Assembly: GCF_033958435.1 (NCBI RefSeq)
Contig: NC_134139.1
Location: 208,179,501 to 208,243,500, forward strand
Direction: 5' to 3'
DNA: 64,000 nucleotides
Source: Carettochelys insculpta
Taxonomy: Eukaryota; Chordata; Testudines; Carettochelyidae
Positions 1-12,600 of the stretch are shown piece after piece. The translations under genes were made by a program, and so were the position numbers. Each line of letters begins with the position of its first letter. The stretch's first letter is position 1. The notes under the pieces are model-generated. The model was not told the DNA's origin. It made no database searches and was given only the letters and a program-made list of their open reading frames with translations.

Positions 1-217
1 TCCAGGCACTGTGTGCTCAGCTCCTGGGAACAGAAAACAGCCCTGTGCTACGCGCCTTCGCCCCCAGGGCGCATATCCTGCACGTGGCTTCACAATATTC
101 AGACCGCCCCGCCCCCCCCATCTATGCTGCGGTGATCAGCGATGCAGTGTCCTGTTACCTCCCCCGCCAGAGCTTTTGGGTGTGGTCTAAAGCTACTGGT
201 GGTAGTCTGCCCCTGCT
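1..217. other. Unassigned sequence at window edge
   Basis: Moderately GC-rich with a few CpGs and a C-run near 110-120. A short open frame here shows no recognisable family. It could be distal upstream sequence of ESCO2, whose non-coding first exon I did not find in the window. Confidence 0.3.
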
Positions 218-333
218 ATCGGTAACAGAGAGGTGGCCCTGTAAGTCTGTACTCCAACAAAACAAAGCCGCAGAAATGTAGCACTTTAAAGACTAACAAC
301 GATTTATTCGGTGATGAGCTTTTATGGGACTGT
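218..333 (+). repeat. Foldback repeat family A, left-half fragment
   Basis: The copy contains the family hallmark GCACTTTAAAGACTAACAA followed by a stretch ending GATGAGCTTTTATGGGAC. The same blocks recur at least eight more times in this window in both orientations. I know such sequences as abundant in turtle genomes but cannot place the family in a transposon class. Confidence 0.6.
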
Positions 334-780
334 CAGTGTAGATGTAGCCATTGTTCACGGCACTGGTGTGTTTTAACCTGCTCCTTCTCCCCCTAAGTGT
401 CTGTCTAGCTTATTTAGATTGTAAGATCTTCCAATCAATGACCGTTGCCTCTGTTAATAAATGCTGAGCATGTTGGGGTTTTATTCTTGGTTGGTCCTTA
501 GCTGCTACAGTAATGAGCAATAATGAATTGCTCATGAACACCTTTTCTCTTTCTTCTCTTCCCATCCCCATTATGTACCTGATCTGGCTTACCGTATGAA
601 GAAATAAAAGTGGAAGATTGTAGCCATCTTTATCCTTTCTGCACTTTTTTAGCTATTACATGTGTTCAAAGAGGAAAGTTTTAAAAAATGGGAAAATAAA
701 ATTGCAAGCATGGGCCAAGGTGGTAAAGCACTGCTTGCTTGCAAAGTAACTCTCAACTGTGGACCAAATAGTGGTACAGG
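334..780. other. AT-rich spacer, nothing recognised
   Basis: No open frame, splice-linked exon or clear repeat was found. An AATAAA-like hexamer near 603 has no gene attached. Confidence 0.3.
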
Positions 781-1640
781 GTAGTAGGCATCCTTCAGTC
801 TGCATAGACTATGGATCGCGCCCTTTATTGCTTCAATTGAGGACTTCATTTACAGCGTCTACTGTGACTATGAAGACCCACACAAGAGTGACAGTCCTTG
901 CTGCATCTCTTGCAGATGTAGTGGGTGTCTGGCAAGTCCTTAGTGTGCTTTCTGTGCGCTCACTTCTCCTCTGCTAGCTGTCTGATCCTCATCTCGCCCT
1001 TCTGAAGGCCCTTGTGTAACCCCTGCCTCCATCTGCTGCGGTCGTCTGCTAGTTCTTCCCAGTTGTCCAGCTCGATGTCTACCTCTCTGAGGTCTCTCTT
1101 GCAGACATCTTTGTAACCCAACTGGGGGCGTCTGGGAGGTCTTTTGCCAGAGGCTAGCTCACCATACAGGATGTCTTTTGGAATCCTTCCATCATTCATC
1201 CTGTGGACGTGGTCAAGCCAGCGGAGCTGACGCTGCCTGAGGAGGGTGTGCATGGTTGGGATTCCAGCTTGCTCGAGGACGGCTGTGTTGGTCACTCTGT
1301 CCTTCCATGATATTCCAAGGATGTGCCTGAGGCAGCGCAAGTGGAAGATGTTCAGCCTCTTTTCCTGGCGGGCATACAGGGTCCAAGTCTCGCTGCCATA
1401 AAGGAGGGTGCTGAGGATGCAGGCTTTGTAGACTTGCATTTTGGTGTGAGTGTACAGCTTGTTGTTATTCCACACTCTCTTGCTGAGTCTGGACAGAGTT
1501 GTGGCCGCTTTTCCAATCCTCCTATTTAGCTCAGTGTCCAACGACAGGGTGTCAGTGATGGTGGACCCGAGGTAAACAAACTTGTGGATGACCTCTAACG
1601 TATAGTTGTCAATGCTGATTGATGGGGATTCAGCAACGTC
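781..1640 (-). mobile_element. LINE fragment, 3' segment (RT C-terminus and zinc-finger tail)
   Basis: Read on the minus strand, 1541-960 encodes a typical C-terminal non-LTR retrotransposon region, with motifs such as LLYGSETWTL, LRCLRHILGI and RQLRWLDHVHRM. An in-frame TGA at about 957-959 ends the long frame. The same frame then continues into a Cys/His tail (CKRC, then a His-rich end) and stops near 845. The 3' untranslated end near 781-840 matches another copy at 60138-60245. The copy is dead. Its clade was not assigned. Together with the oppositely oriented neighbouring segment it forms one 5'-inverted insertion. Confidence 0.8.
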
Positions 1641-2312
1641 ACTGGTAAACTGTTAACTCGCGTCATCCTTGGCAGACTCCAGAAGATTGCTGAGAGGGTG
1701 TACCCCGAATCGCAGTGCGGATTCCACGCAGAGAGGTCTACCGTTGACATGGTTTTCTCTCTAAGGCAGCTGCAGGAGAAGTGCAGGGAGCAGAGGAAGC
1801 CACTCTACATAGCCTTCATCGACCTGACCAAGGCCTTTGACTTGGTCAGCAGGGATGGTCTGTTCAAACTGCTCCACAAGATAGGCTGTCCTCCATGGTT
1901 ACTCAAGATGATCCAGTCGTTCCATGAAGACATGAGAGGACCATCCAATATGACGGCGCATTATCGGATGCTTTCAGAATCAGGAGCGGTGTCAAACAAG
2001 GATGCGTGCTTGCTCCGACATTGTTCGGGATCTTCTTCGCGCTCCTCCTGAAGCATGCCTTTGGATCTTCAACAGAGGGCATCTTGCTGCACACAAGATC
2101 TGATGGGAAACTGTTTAATCTTGCAAGGCTGAAAGCTAAGTCTAAGGTGCGGGAAGTCCTCATCAGAGACATGCTGTTAGCAGACAATGCTGCTGTAGTG
2201 TCTCACACAGAAGACCAGCTTCAAAAACTGCTGGATCAGTTCTCCAAAGCGTGCAAGGACTTTTGGCTTACCATCAGCCTAAAGAAGACAAACATAGTGG
2301 TACAGGGAAGAG
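1641..2312 (+). mobile_element. LINE fragment, inverted 5' segment (reverse transcriptase core)
   Basis: The plus strand encodes RT palm motifs, including IAFIDLTKAFD (1698-2051 frame), then after a one-base frameshift near 1938 LAPTLFGIFFA and LLADNAAV (2006 onward). LLADNAAV replaces the usual F/L-A-D-D box, so the second catalytic Asp is lost. Homology ends near 2312, at the point in the protein where the minus-strand segment (781-1640) resumes. The two are therefore adjacent parts of one LINE in opposite orientation. Inactive. Confidence 0.8.
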
Positions 2313-3560
2313 CAAGTGAGAAAGGCAGAATGCTACTGTCTCTCTCTGGAGTAATAATTGTACCTGTTAGTTCTTCTGTCTTCAGATGCCTTGTCATCTC
2401 TCATATTGAAATAGTAAGACCTTTTAGTTTTAGAAAGAAGACAAACATGGACGTGACAGAGATGCAAAACTAATAATGCAAACTAAGTAAATTGGGCACT
2501 TGTGCTCTTGTCTTATGGGTAGGATAAATAGACATAAATTGCAGTACAGGAAATTTGAAACATAAAGGGAAATACTTATTCACCCAATGTCTGACTAATT
2601 TTAGCCACAATCTTAAGAAGATTAAAAAATTTGTATTTCCATATAGATATGGAAAATATCCAAAATCCTATTACGATAGCAATCTTTTTATTATACAGAT
2701 TATAAAGCCTCATGCTTTCAAGTACATGTGAACTGATGCGGGTCAGGAGGAATCTCCTTTTATTGGCAGATTAATCAACAATTGTACCTTAGTTCAGAGG
2801 AAGAAACTTGAACTATGTAATACTGGTCTCCATTAAAGATAGGATGCTTGACTACAGAGATCACTGTCTAAACTGGGATTTCAGTTCTTATGTGTCATAA
2901 GGGACAGCTAATGTTAACAAATTTCCCTAGCACCATTGTAATTTCATCTTTGTTGTGGCTGAAGCCAAATTTGGGAAACACCATTTAAGCATTTCTGTTA
3001 CATGGTTTGGCTCTATTTATGCTGTTTTTCCAAATTCCTAACTTTACTGTAGTCTTATAATACCAAAATCAATAAACTGTGTAAAAGACTTTTTAGGCAA
3101 ACTCTCATTATACAATAAACATATGTTTAGGTTTAGTGATGTATTTTTATGGGGCATGTTAGAAATGGCCTTTAATTTAGCTTTAAGACTTATTGGAGCC
3201 TTTTTTCTTCTTCTTGTTTCGTCAAAAAGACTTTGTCATAAACGCTTTCTGCTTGATGTTTCTCGTGTGATCTCCTGTCAAAAGATGATATTTTTTTCTG
3301 GAAAATTTGAGTTTAATGAGCCATTAAATATGGGAGACAAAAGATCTCTGGAAATTAGGTAGGAACAGTCACTTTTCCTTTAAATGTTGTTTCTTGAAAA
3401 ATCAAAAGCTTGCTTTAGAAACTAGTGGAAAGTCAATTTTTTAGACTGATATGCATGTTGAGACTATTTTAAAGAGTGAATGAATGTTGTATCATAATAG
3501 TTATATTTGTATGTAACATAACTTCATAAACTGTGTCTTCAAATATGTTCTCGTTTTCAG
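2313..3560. other. AT-rich sequence before first ESCO2 coding exon
   Basis: No repeat or exon recognised. The 79-codon frame at 3123-3362 is low-complexity and has no family resemblance. The stretch is probably ESCO2 intron 1, because the exon at 3561 is preceded by a pyrimidine-rich acceptor. Confidence 0.4.
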
Positions 3561-3626
3561 GCACTTTATTGAGATGGCAACTGTTACTCCAAGAAAAAGA
3601 AATCGCAGTTCTACTAGCTCTGATAG
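3561..3626 (+). CDS. ESCO2: ESCO2 exon with start codon
   Basis: The acceptor TCGTTTTCAG ends at 3560. The ATG at 3574 opens [11 protein letters not shown], close to the human start (M-A-A-L-T-P-R-K-R-K). Coding spans 3574-3626, phase 2, with donor GTATGT at 3627. Bases 3561-3573 are 5' untranslated. Confidence 0.9.
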
Positions 3627-6600
3627 GTATGTTTTAACTATTCATAATTTTGTCTTTTTTGTTTGTTACACTGAAAACAAATTACTTTAAAGCTTAACTT
3701 CATGTACTGAGAATAGAAGAAATGTTTTAACTCTTTCAGTGCTTGTGGTATGAGATAAATTAATTTGAGTGGCTTTTTCATTCTTTTCTAATGCGTAGTA
3801 TGGGGATGGCCAACCAGTTGGAAGCAAAGAGCCAAAACAGCTGTGGATAACGTGTCAAGAACCATCTATTTTATTTATATTTAGACATAGAGATTAAAAA
3901 CAAATGTCTCAGTGCCCTCCCCCTTCCCCAGAGCCAGGCCCCCCCAGCTACCTACTCTAACCTAATGCTCACCCCTCCCTGAGAGCCAGGCACCCTCAGC
4001 CTTCCTGCTTTAACCCAATGCCCTCCCCCGCCTCCTGACTGGATCTCAATTCTAGCAGCCCACTGGAGCTGCTGCCAGGCACTTCTCCCACCAAGCGGTG
4101 GGGCACTTGCACAGAGTGGCGGACAGCACTACCAATGTGCAGCTCTAACCAGGAGCTGCATTTAATTGCTCAAAGAGCCATGGGTTGGCCACCCCGGCAT
4201 AGTACTTCAAAGTGTACTGAGCAGCTTGACAGTTTTTTTTAAAGTGGAAAGAAATCCTAAGCTGTAAAAGATTCTACATCTCATTGACTACAGTAGACCC
4301 CGACTTATGCAGAGGTTGCATAAGTTGAATTTGCTCATAACTCAGGAGCCAGGAAACTGACTGGCTCAGTAGTATCGGTCAGTTTCCAGACTCCTGGGTG
4401 CCAGGTTCCAGGCCTCCTCTTCTCTTTGTCCTGGTGTCCTTCCTGGTGCCCGCCCCCGCCCCCCCCAGAGATAGGAAACTGGCCAGCACCAAGGCTGGGC
4501 AGTTTCCTGGCTCTCTCAGTGAGGTGGGCTCACTGCCACTCTGGGAGCCAGGTGCACCATCTTCGTGGTTTCCCCCAGCTCAGGGAAGCCAGTGGGGGAC
4601 AAACAGCCGCAGAGCAGCTTTTAGTCGTGCTTAACTCATGTTAGTGCAAGTTAAATGCAACTCAAAATCGTGCATTTCGGGGGCTTACTGTATATAGACT
4701 TAAACAATTTCTGTAATTTGAATGTGAATATGCAGGCTTAAATTTATGATAAAAAGATGAAACTGACAGACTTCTGCAAGTCTGGGTTAGTGGGGCAACA
4801 ACCTACTGGCTTGCTCAAGAGTGGCATTTAATCTTATTTCAAAATCACTTGTATTTAGTACTGTACCTTTTTAGATAGCATTTGCAAATGGCAAGACTCG
4901 CTCCCATTCCTAATGAGGTCACAAGGTGGTTCCATTATTTAATTATAATGTAAAAGTATAAGATACTTTAAAAGGAGAAATATTAGTGAATTAGCTGCTT
5001 TACATTGAATCGAGTGACTTAGTAATTATTTTATATTCCATTTTGATGGGAGTAAATTGTGTATTTTTGTGTTTTGGTTTTAAATTTTGACACTAAGCTC
5101 TCAGTCCTACACTGAGTTCTGCGGGGCTGGACATTTTGCCTGCATGAGGCCACATTGACTTTAGGGCCTAAGTGTTTAAAGGGACATTGGATGTTGGAAT
5201 TTTAGTGAACTTAAAAAAAATTAAAAGTAATTTCAGGTAGTAAACTTGCTGACATTATCATGCTTTTTTCTGCTGTGCAATGGACATGTAGAAACAGGGA
5301 AAATTGTACACAAAGATCTGTTGAGTGCATAAAATATTCAAAAATAAAAGGAAATATAATTTTTCGTTGTTCTTTTAGTTGTAGTAATCAGGTATTAAAA
5401 ATTGGAAGTGCAATTTGAGTTACTTTTAAATGAATGATGAAGATCTACAATTTTTTTGCACTGTTTAAGAGAATATAAGATGTAAAATGTTCTTGAATAT
5501 CTAGTGGCAGAATTGTGCTGCTTGTGATTAATCAGGATGTAAATTGGCAGTTATCTTGCCTACAATACAGCTGCTTTAGCAGCACAGCTACATACCATAA
5601 AGGCAACTGACTGAAAGGGTTTTTCTGCAGGTATAGAACATCCAAAGAATGGTAGCTACATTGACTGATGATAACGTCTGTCAACACAGCTGTGTCTATA
5701 CTGGGGGTTAGGTCAGGATAACTGTGTCACTCAGAGGTGTGAATATTTTTTTCACGCTTCTGATTGAGATGGCTATGACAGCCTAACTTTCAAGTGCAGA
5801 GCAGCCTTTAATTCAGGTAGGAAGAAAAGATTTGTGACAGGGGAAAAGTCCTAGACCCTGTACTGCCCTTTGTCCATATTTGCAGCTCCCAGTGACATTT
5901 ACAGAAACTGTGGATGGAAGATAGTGTGTCCAGCTCTTCATTTGGGTGTTTGAGTACTACATTGAGGGTGATACGAAAAACCCTAAATATTCTCCTCTAT
6001 TGGTAGATATTGACAGAACCTGTCACACTAAAATTTTAATGAACGGAACCATAATTATGTTTGAAAGATTCTCCAATAGGTATGACAGGGAAATGTTGAT
6101 ATTTATTTATTTATTTATTTTATTTTCGCAGCATGTTCTTAGCACTTGGGACTCCAGCAAAAAAATTGATGATGGACATCAGTATGGGTCTGTCTCCAGT
6201 CAAGACATGCACAAATCATACCTTTGCTTCTCAGACAAAACATTCATCTAGATTTAGTGATGAGGATAAAGAAAACCATACTTCACCTCTGAAATTCTCC
6301 ATGTCAGGGAAGCTTGATAATTCCCCACTTCAGATAGCCAGCACCCCAATGGCAGCATGTAGGGAGTTCTTGGGTAAAATGTCTCCAAAATCTGGTTCCC
6401 CATACAAGCCCATTGTGCCCGCTGCATCCTTCTACAGCAAAGAAAAGCGGTACCTCACCCCACTGGAGAGGAAGTTGGTAAATGAAAGCCGCCCTCTTAG
6501 TTATAGGGACAATGATGGAGACCTCCCCAGTGCCAGTAGGACAGAGAAAGTACAGGGAAATATGAACCTCATCGGGAATGCAAGGTCAAAAACATCCAAA

Positions 6601-9600
6601 CGTCAGACTAATTCTAGGCACTCCAAGACTTCACCAAGAAACTTCAAGAAAGCCAAGGTAGATATAGCCCTTGTCAAACCTGTTGTGGAAAAAGAGAACA
6701 ATGTTCACTCAATTGAAAAAAAAATGGAGACTCCTTTCCGAGTCCTAAGTATGAAAGTGAAACCTCTGCTGAAACTCCAGATGGGAGCAGCATTCTTTTC
6801 CACTGGGAAGAAGTCCCACTTTGGTTCTAAAAAGCTGCCTTCAGGCCTTAAATCCCCCCAGTTTCTCTCTAGCTCTGCAGCAGTGGGTGGCCTACTGACA
6901 CCATCAGGAGACACAGAGTTTCATTCAGATGATAAAAACAAACTTGACAAGGCCAGTGAGGTGTCAAAACATGCAAATGTGACCCAGAAGGGGAATGACG
7001 ATAGGGAGAAACCGTCCAATAGCATAAATCAAGAGAAGGAAGTTGTTCATGAATCGAAGGGCTTGCTGAAGAAAATTGAATCTATTCCATTCAGTCACTC
7101 TGGTTCCTCAAAGCCCTCGATCCCAGAGGAGACCGACACAAGGAACCTGGTAAGTAGCAATGGGAATGTCACTTAAGATATTTGTGTATACAGCAAGGAT
7201 GTAGTTGCATTGCTAGCTCTACTCATTCTGAGGCATGCCGAAGGCATATGATATATTAAGCAAGGCATGTTTGAGAGCTGTATCAGAGAGAAGGTATTCC
7301 TTAAAGATTTCCTTCTCGTTCATGTGACCGTAAGCAGTAACTAGAAAACTATTTGTCAGTGAGATTTTGAATTCCTGAGCATGTGGATGTTGTGTAGTAG
7401 GGAAACACTGAAACTAATAAATATGCGCTTTGACCTCCTGCGTCCCCACCCAAGGGGGTGAAACTAAACCCAAGCCTCTCATGCTTAAGTAAAACAGTAC
7501 CAGTATGTTTTACTGAGCTGGTCTCCATCCAAACATTTTAATTGCTGTCAGGTGATTAAAAAAAACTAATTACCACTGTTTAGCAATAATTTGTCCAATG
7601 TATACAGGATTTCCTGTAAGTGCCCTGTTCATACAAGTGATGAACTATGCTACTCCAGGAAAGAGTGCCATGGAAAATCTCAGCCCCTGAAAAAACATCC
7701 AGGATGCGTGCTTCTGTTTTTGCCAACTTACTTCTCTCTCTTTCTACGGCCTTCTGGGTCATCTGTTTAACCTTCCAAACAAGCAAGGTCCAGTGCCTGG
7801 CACACAGATGTCTCATTTTCCCTTCCCATCACTTAATCAAAGTCTCTCTTGGCACTGTGCCAGGCTGCAGCTGGGAGGGGGAGATGGAATGCTGTGCCCT
7901 GTATGGGCTCACTCCTGGGTACCTTCTGCATAAAGCCAAGTCCCTCCTGCGTTTTCCCCTGTTTGAAGCAGGACACTCAGTGCCCCCCCCCCGCCCCTGC
8001 CCCAGGAGGAGGGAGAGCAGCTGTGAAGGCTGCGAGCCAGAGGTTTCCTGCAGTCACCAGGAGGGACCTTGTGGTTGGCAGCTCCTGGCATGCTGGTGCT
8101 GTGGGGCCAGAGATGTACTTGAGTGGGCTGGCTGCCCACCACCCACCCCAGCTGCACGCCAGGGTCAAAACTCTGTGCAGTGGTGGTGGAGGGCCTCCTG
8201 CGCTTTCTTGCTGCTGATTAGAGCAGAGGGGCAGAGATGAAAATAACCAGCAGCGTGGCAGCAGTGCAAGTGGTGGGCTCTAAGGAGCGTCTGAGGCCAT
8301 GGAGCACAGCAGCCTGCTGCTGCAGCAGAAAGTGGCAGAAACCTGGTAGGGCAGCATGGGGCAAAGTGGGGTGGTACAGCCACCTTCCCCGCATTGGGAT
8401 CCCCCTTATTACCTGGGATAGTCCATCAGAAAAACTGAAACCACCACTCTGCTGCCATGCCTCCACCTCTCCACCTCTAGGTCTCAGCAGCTGGCAAGCA
8501 CTTCCCCCCCCCGCCCTGCCCAGGCTCTGCCTGCCCAGTCAGCTCCCAGCAGAGCTCCATAGGGGTGCAAACTAGGGCTCTCAGTTAATGCAGGTAAATT
8601 TTTTTTTAATGTGTTAAGTCTGCCCTGCATTAATTGCAGGTGTTAACATGTTGACAGTCTTAATTTTAACCTTTTTGCTTCTGAGGATGGTGCCTCATCA
8701 GTACAAAGAAAAGGAGCAGTGTTCGGCTTGCTACTTCTGGGGGTGGGAGAGAGGATATTCTGTACAACTCTTCCCTAAAGATCTCTGTAGAAGATACCCT
8801 CTTCTAGAGAGGTGCTGTAGTTCTGCCTTTCACTCACCAGGGGCTGCTGTGGCACCAGAACAGAGCAGATATCACACTGGCAGTAGCTTCTGGCTGCATT
8901 CCTCACGGTAACCTTCTCATGGGGACAGGTTAGGATGCAGAAGAAACAGAGTGGAACACAGAAGGCTGCAGGGAGATCATCTAGACTGGGGTTCAGAAGG
9001 GCTTGTGGTGGGGACAGACTGGGGCAGAGGCAGAATGGGGATAGGGGTTCCAGATCAACAGATGGGGCAATGGATGACAAACACATTGCAGGGAGGAGTA
9101 TGGGGACACATGGGAAGTGCAGTGCAAGGTCTGATGGGGCAGATATTCCTGACTGGGAGAAGATAGTGGTCAGCCAATTTCTGCATAGGGAGGGCTCCTC
9201 AACTCCCAAACAGTTCTCCCCTCCCTGCAAAATCTATTCCAGGCTTCTTGCACTCACACACAGCTCCTCTCCAGGTTCACTCCTAGGCTCTTTCAGAGCA
9301 GTTACATCCCTCTTCCTCAGCTCCTCCATTATCCTGGACTCCCCCAAGCCTTTTCACCATTTCTGAGGGTTATGGGAAATAAGTGTTTAGTTTAAATGAA
9401 TGATTACTAAAAGTTGTGTATTATGCATAATATGGAATCTGTCAAAATTTTTTCCTGAATCTTTTTTACTATCTGTATTGTTATAAGTATCGGAGAGGTA
9501 GCCGTGTGAGTCTGTATCTTCCAGAACAACAAGAAATCCTGTGGCACCTTTATAGACTAACAGGTATTTTGGAGCATAAGCTTTCATGGGCGAAGACCTG

Positions 9601-12600
9601 CTTCGTCAGATGCCACAGGACTCTTTGTTGTGTTGTTATAAACATAGTTGCTATCAATTATTTTAATTTTAAAATATCTAGCTATCATGATTGTATTTGA
9701 CATGTTGCCTTACAGACAGATTTGCAGAATTTTAAAATATTTTGAAGAAAGTGTAAATTTTTGGTGCAGAATTCCAGGAATCACTTGTTAAGCCCTGGCA
9801 CTTTGTTCAGTGCTGTACGTGAGAGGAGATGTTGCGAGAGAGGCCAAGGCCAAACACATGGACTGTGGCTACACTAGGCCAAAACTTTGAAATGGCCATT
9901 TCGAAGATTACTAATGAGGCACTGAATTGAATACTCAGCGCCTCGTTAGCATTAGGATGCTTCCAGCCATGGCACTTCAAAAGCAGTGCTTTTGAACGGG
10001 CGCAGCTACACGGGGGTCCTTTTCAAAAGAACGCCACGCATTTCAAAATCCCTTTATTCCCCTCAGCTGAGGGGAATAAGGGGATTTCGAAATGCACACT
10101 TCATTAGTAATTTTCTATGAGCCATGGAATGCTCTGATGTGTTCTGTGGCAGGCTAAGGAAAGGATTTTTATCTGCTGTGTGCAGAATAAACCAATGTAG
10201 GAAGGTGGGCATTGGGGAGGCCAAAGAGGAGGAGGTTGCATACTAAAGAAGGGTGATATTTAAAATGATGAATTGTTTTACCCAAACTTTTTCAAAAGTG
10301 TAGTGATTTTTGGGTACATCCATGTCAGGTTGTACAACATAAGATACTTTATAACTAGGCCTTTGAAAAGTGGGGCCTCTAACTCTAGCGACAGAGTAAG
10401 GGTGTGACTCTTAAAAACATAGCTTCTATGAGGATCAAAAGCATGTTCGGTGTTCAAATAGTAATTTAAAAATGGATTTTTGAAAACCATGCTGACTGTT
10501 TAGCCTCTGCTAAGTCACACTTTTGTGGTTTTCTAGAGAATTTTTTAATTTTGGAGATAGTTAGAAACCAGAACCTAGCATAAGGATGCTATAGGTAAGA
10601 CTGACAATGGAATGAGTGCAGCAATAAAATACCTAATGCAAACCAGGTTTGGAGCCTATTTCATTATATTTAATGTCACATTTTACTGCTATTTTCTGGA
10701 ACCTAAAAGGAGTTTGGAGGCAGGGATAAGTAGTATTGGAATACTTTTTTTATAGCTGTACTGGTCCTTGAAGGGAAACAATAGACAAGGTGAGTAATAG
10801 CTTTTATTAGACTAATGTGTTTTATATTCCTGTGTTGGTTTAATAATGAGCTATTTATTGCTGCCTTTGTTCACTTGTACTGTATTAATGTATCCATCAC
10901 ATTCCTTACTTGATTGCCAGTGTGTTTTTACAACACAACTTTAATAAAATACAAATGTTGGGTAGGTCAGCAATCTTGCATGTAGAATAAAAAAATACAA
11001 CTTAAAAGCATCTGGGCCTGCTGTGATTACAGGCTCTTAGGGTAATGAACTGTATTTTCAGAACCCTGGGATGTATGGAAATAAATATGTAGACCAACTT
11101 TGTGCCGTAATCTAGTCTCAGACAGCTGTCTGAGCTGATGGTTTAGTTGGTGACTGTCCATGGGATCATGGTTTTGGTGACGGGGAGGGAAGGAGTAGAG
11201 TGTTCACAGAAATTAGAAGTAGGGCAGAAATTTTAAGGTAAAGAATCTTACCTGAAGCTAGAAGTAGTAGAAGGCCGTATTAGGACATCATAATTTGTCA
11301 TAAATCTGGCCATGCATATTTTGTGCCGCCTCTAACCTCCCACCCCTCTGCAAAAAAAAAAAAAGGCAGTCTTTTCAATACCGAGATGCAGCATAGGAGA
11401 CTGCAGGTTCTAGCATACAATATTATCCAGTAATGCTCAGCTCAAGTTGTAGCGTTACATGGTGGGACCTCTAGCTTCTGCAAACCACATCTGTGTATTG
11501 AACAGGATAAAGGCTGTTAGTTGCATTTCAGAGTGTGCTTGGCCATGTTTGGCCTGTGCCCTGAGCACTCGAGCTAGGTGAGAGAGTTTACAGGTGGACT
11601 TTAGCTAACTGACAGCTTTTCTTTAAGCTTTAAGAATTTTTATTTCTATTACAGGAGCTGGATGAAGCTGGGTCTTTCATAAACTGTGATTTGGACAATC
11701 ATGAGGAAATTCATTTCAGTCAATCTCCATCAGAGAATACTACAGGTAGATAGTGCTGCTACTATATAGGTCTAAGCAAGATTTCTTAAACTGGGTTTCG
11801 ACAAATATTCTCTTTTCCATCTATGTGTAGAATAAATTTTTATGTGCACTGAGGCATCAGTGTTTCCTGCAAGCTGAGTGCTTGGATGGCCACTCAAGGG
11901 AGATTCAGGTGCCACCAAGCCGATTACCGGAGCTCCCACAGCTGGCAGCATGTTTCTATAGGTGGTGCACATCCACACATCTCAGCACACATAACAAAAT
12001 TTATTCTGTGTATGGAAAAAATAGAGGGAACACTGTGAGGCATGTGTAAATGTACACCACCAGTAAAAACAAAAATCCTATTTGTGGGCACTCTGCTAAT
12101 CAAATGGGTGGCATTTAAATCTCTCCTGGCCACATATGCACACTACTGATAGAGAACACTGAGCTCAATCCCATGTTAATGGGGTCACCAAAGCTGGTGT
12201 CATTGCTGGGGGCCAGCAACAAAGCTGAAGCCGAAACCTTATTGCCCAGGGATGAAGGCAAAGCCTGAGGGTTATGTGCCCATGGTGTGGGTCAGAAGCT
12301 CTTTAGCAACTTTGACCTTTCTTCCTGGAGTGACAAGGTGTGGTTTGGCTTGGCTTTTGTCTCCCACCCCTGGGGTTGTGTAAAACCCTAAAAGCAGTCT
12401 TGTAGTACTTTAAAGACTAACCAAAATGATTTATTAGGTGATGAGATTTCGTTGAACAGATCCACTTCTCCAGATCGCAAAAGTGTGTCTGTCCCATGAA
12501 AGCTCATTGTCTAACAAATCATTTTGTAAGTCTTTAAAGTACTACAAGACTGCTTTTTTTGTGCTGTGAAGATACAGATTAACATGGCTACCACCTCTCT

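Larger units (their letters stand above)
3627..6131. other. ESCO2 intron with hAT-like, Tigger-like and MITE sequence
   Basis: Besides the elements listed separately (3801-4199, 4291-4690), about 5540-5840 resembles the CTGTGTCTATACTGG-type MITE ends seen elsewhere in the window. The rest is AT-rich with nothing recognised. Confidence 0.4.
7150..11654. other. ESCO2 intron, mostly unclassified
   Basis: About 7640-9360 is GC-richer than its surroundings and has overlapping chance frames on both strands, with no family match. The 8575-8650 part (TTAATGCAGG and related motifs) looks like an old transposon end. Family A (9487-9640) and a truncated palindromic MITE (9861-10115) are listed separately. 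Past 10150 I see only AT-rich sequence and an A-tract near 11350. Confidence 0.35.

Noticed and set aside
45..281. 78-codon frame that might be an upstream exon or ESCO2 exon 1
   Set aside because: No family match or convincing donor; its 3' part runs into foldback family A.
7647..8575. Overlapping frames of 112-197 codons in a GC-richer part of an ESCO2 intron
   Set aside because: Frames occur on both strands without any motif or homologous pattern; low-complexity transposon-like sequence is more likely.
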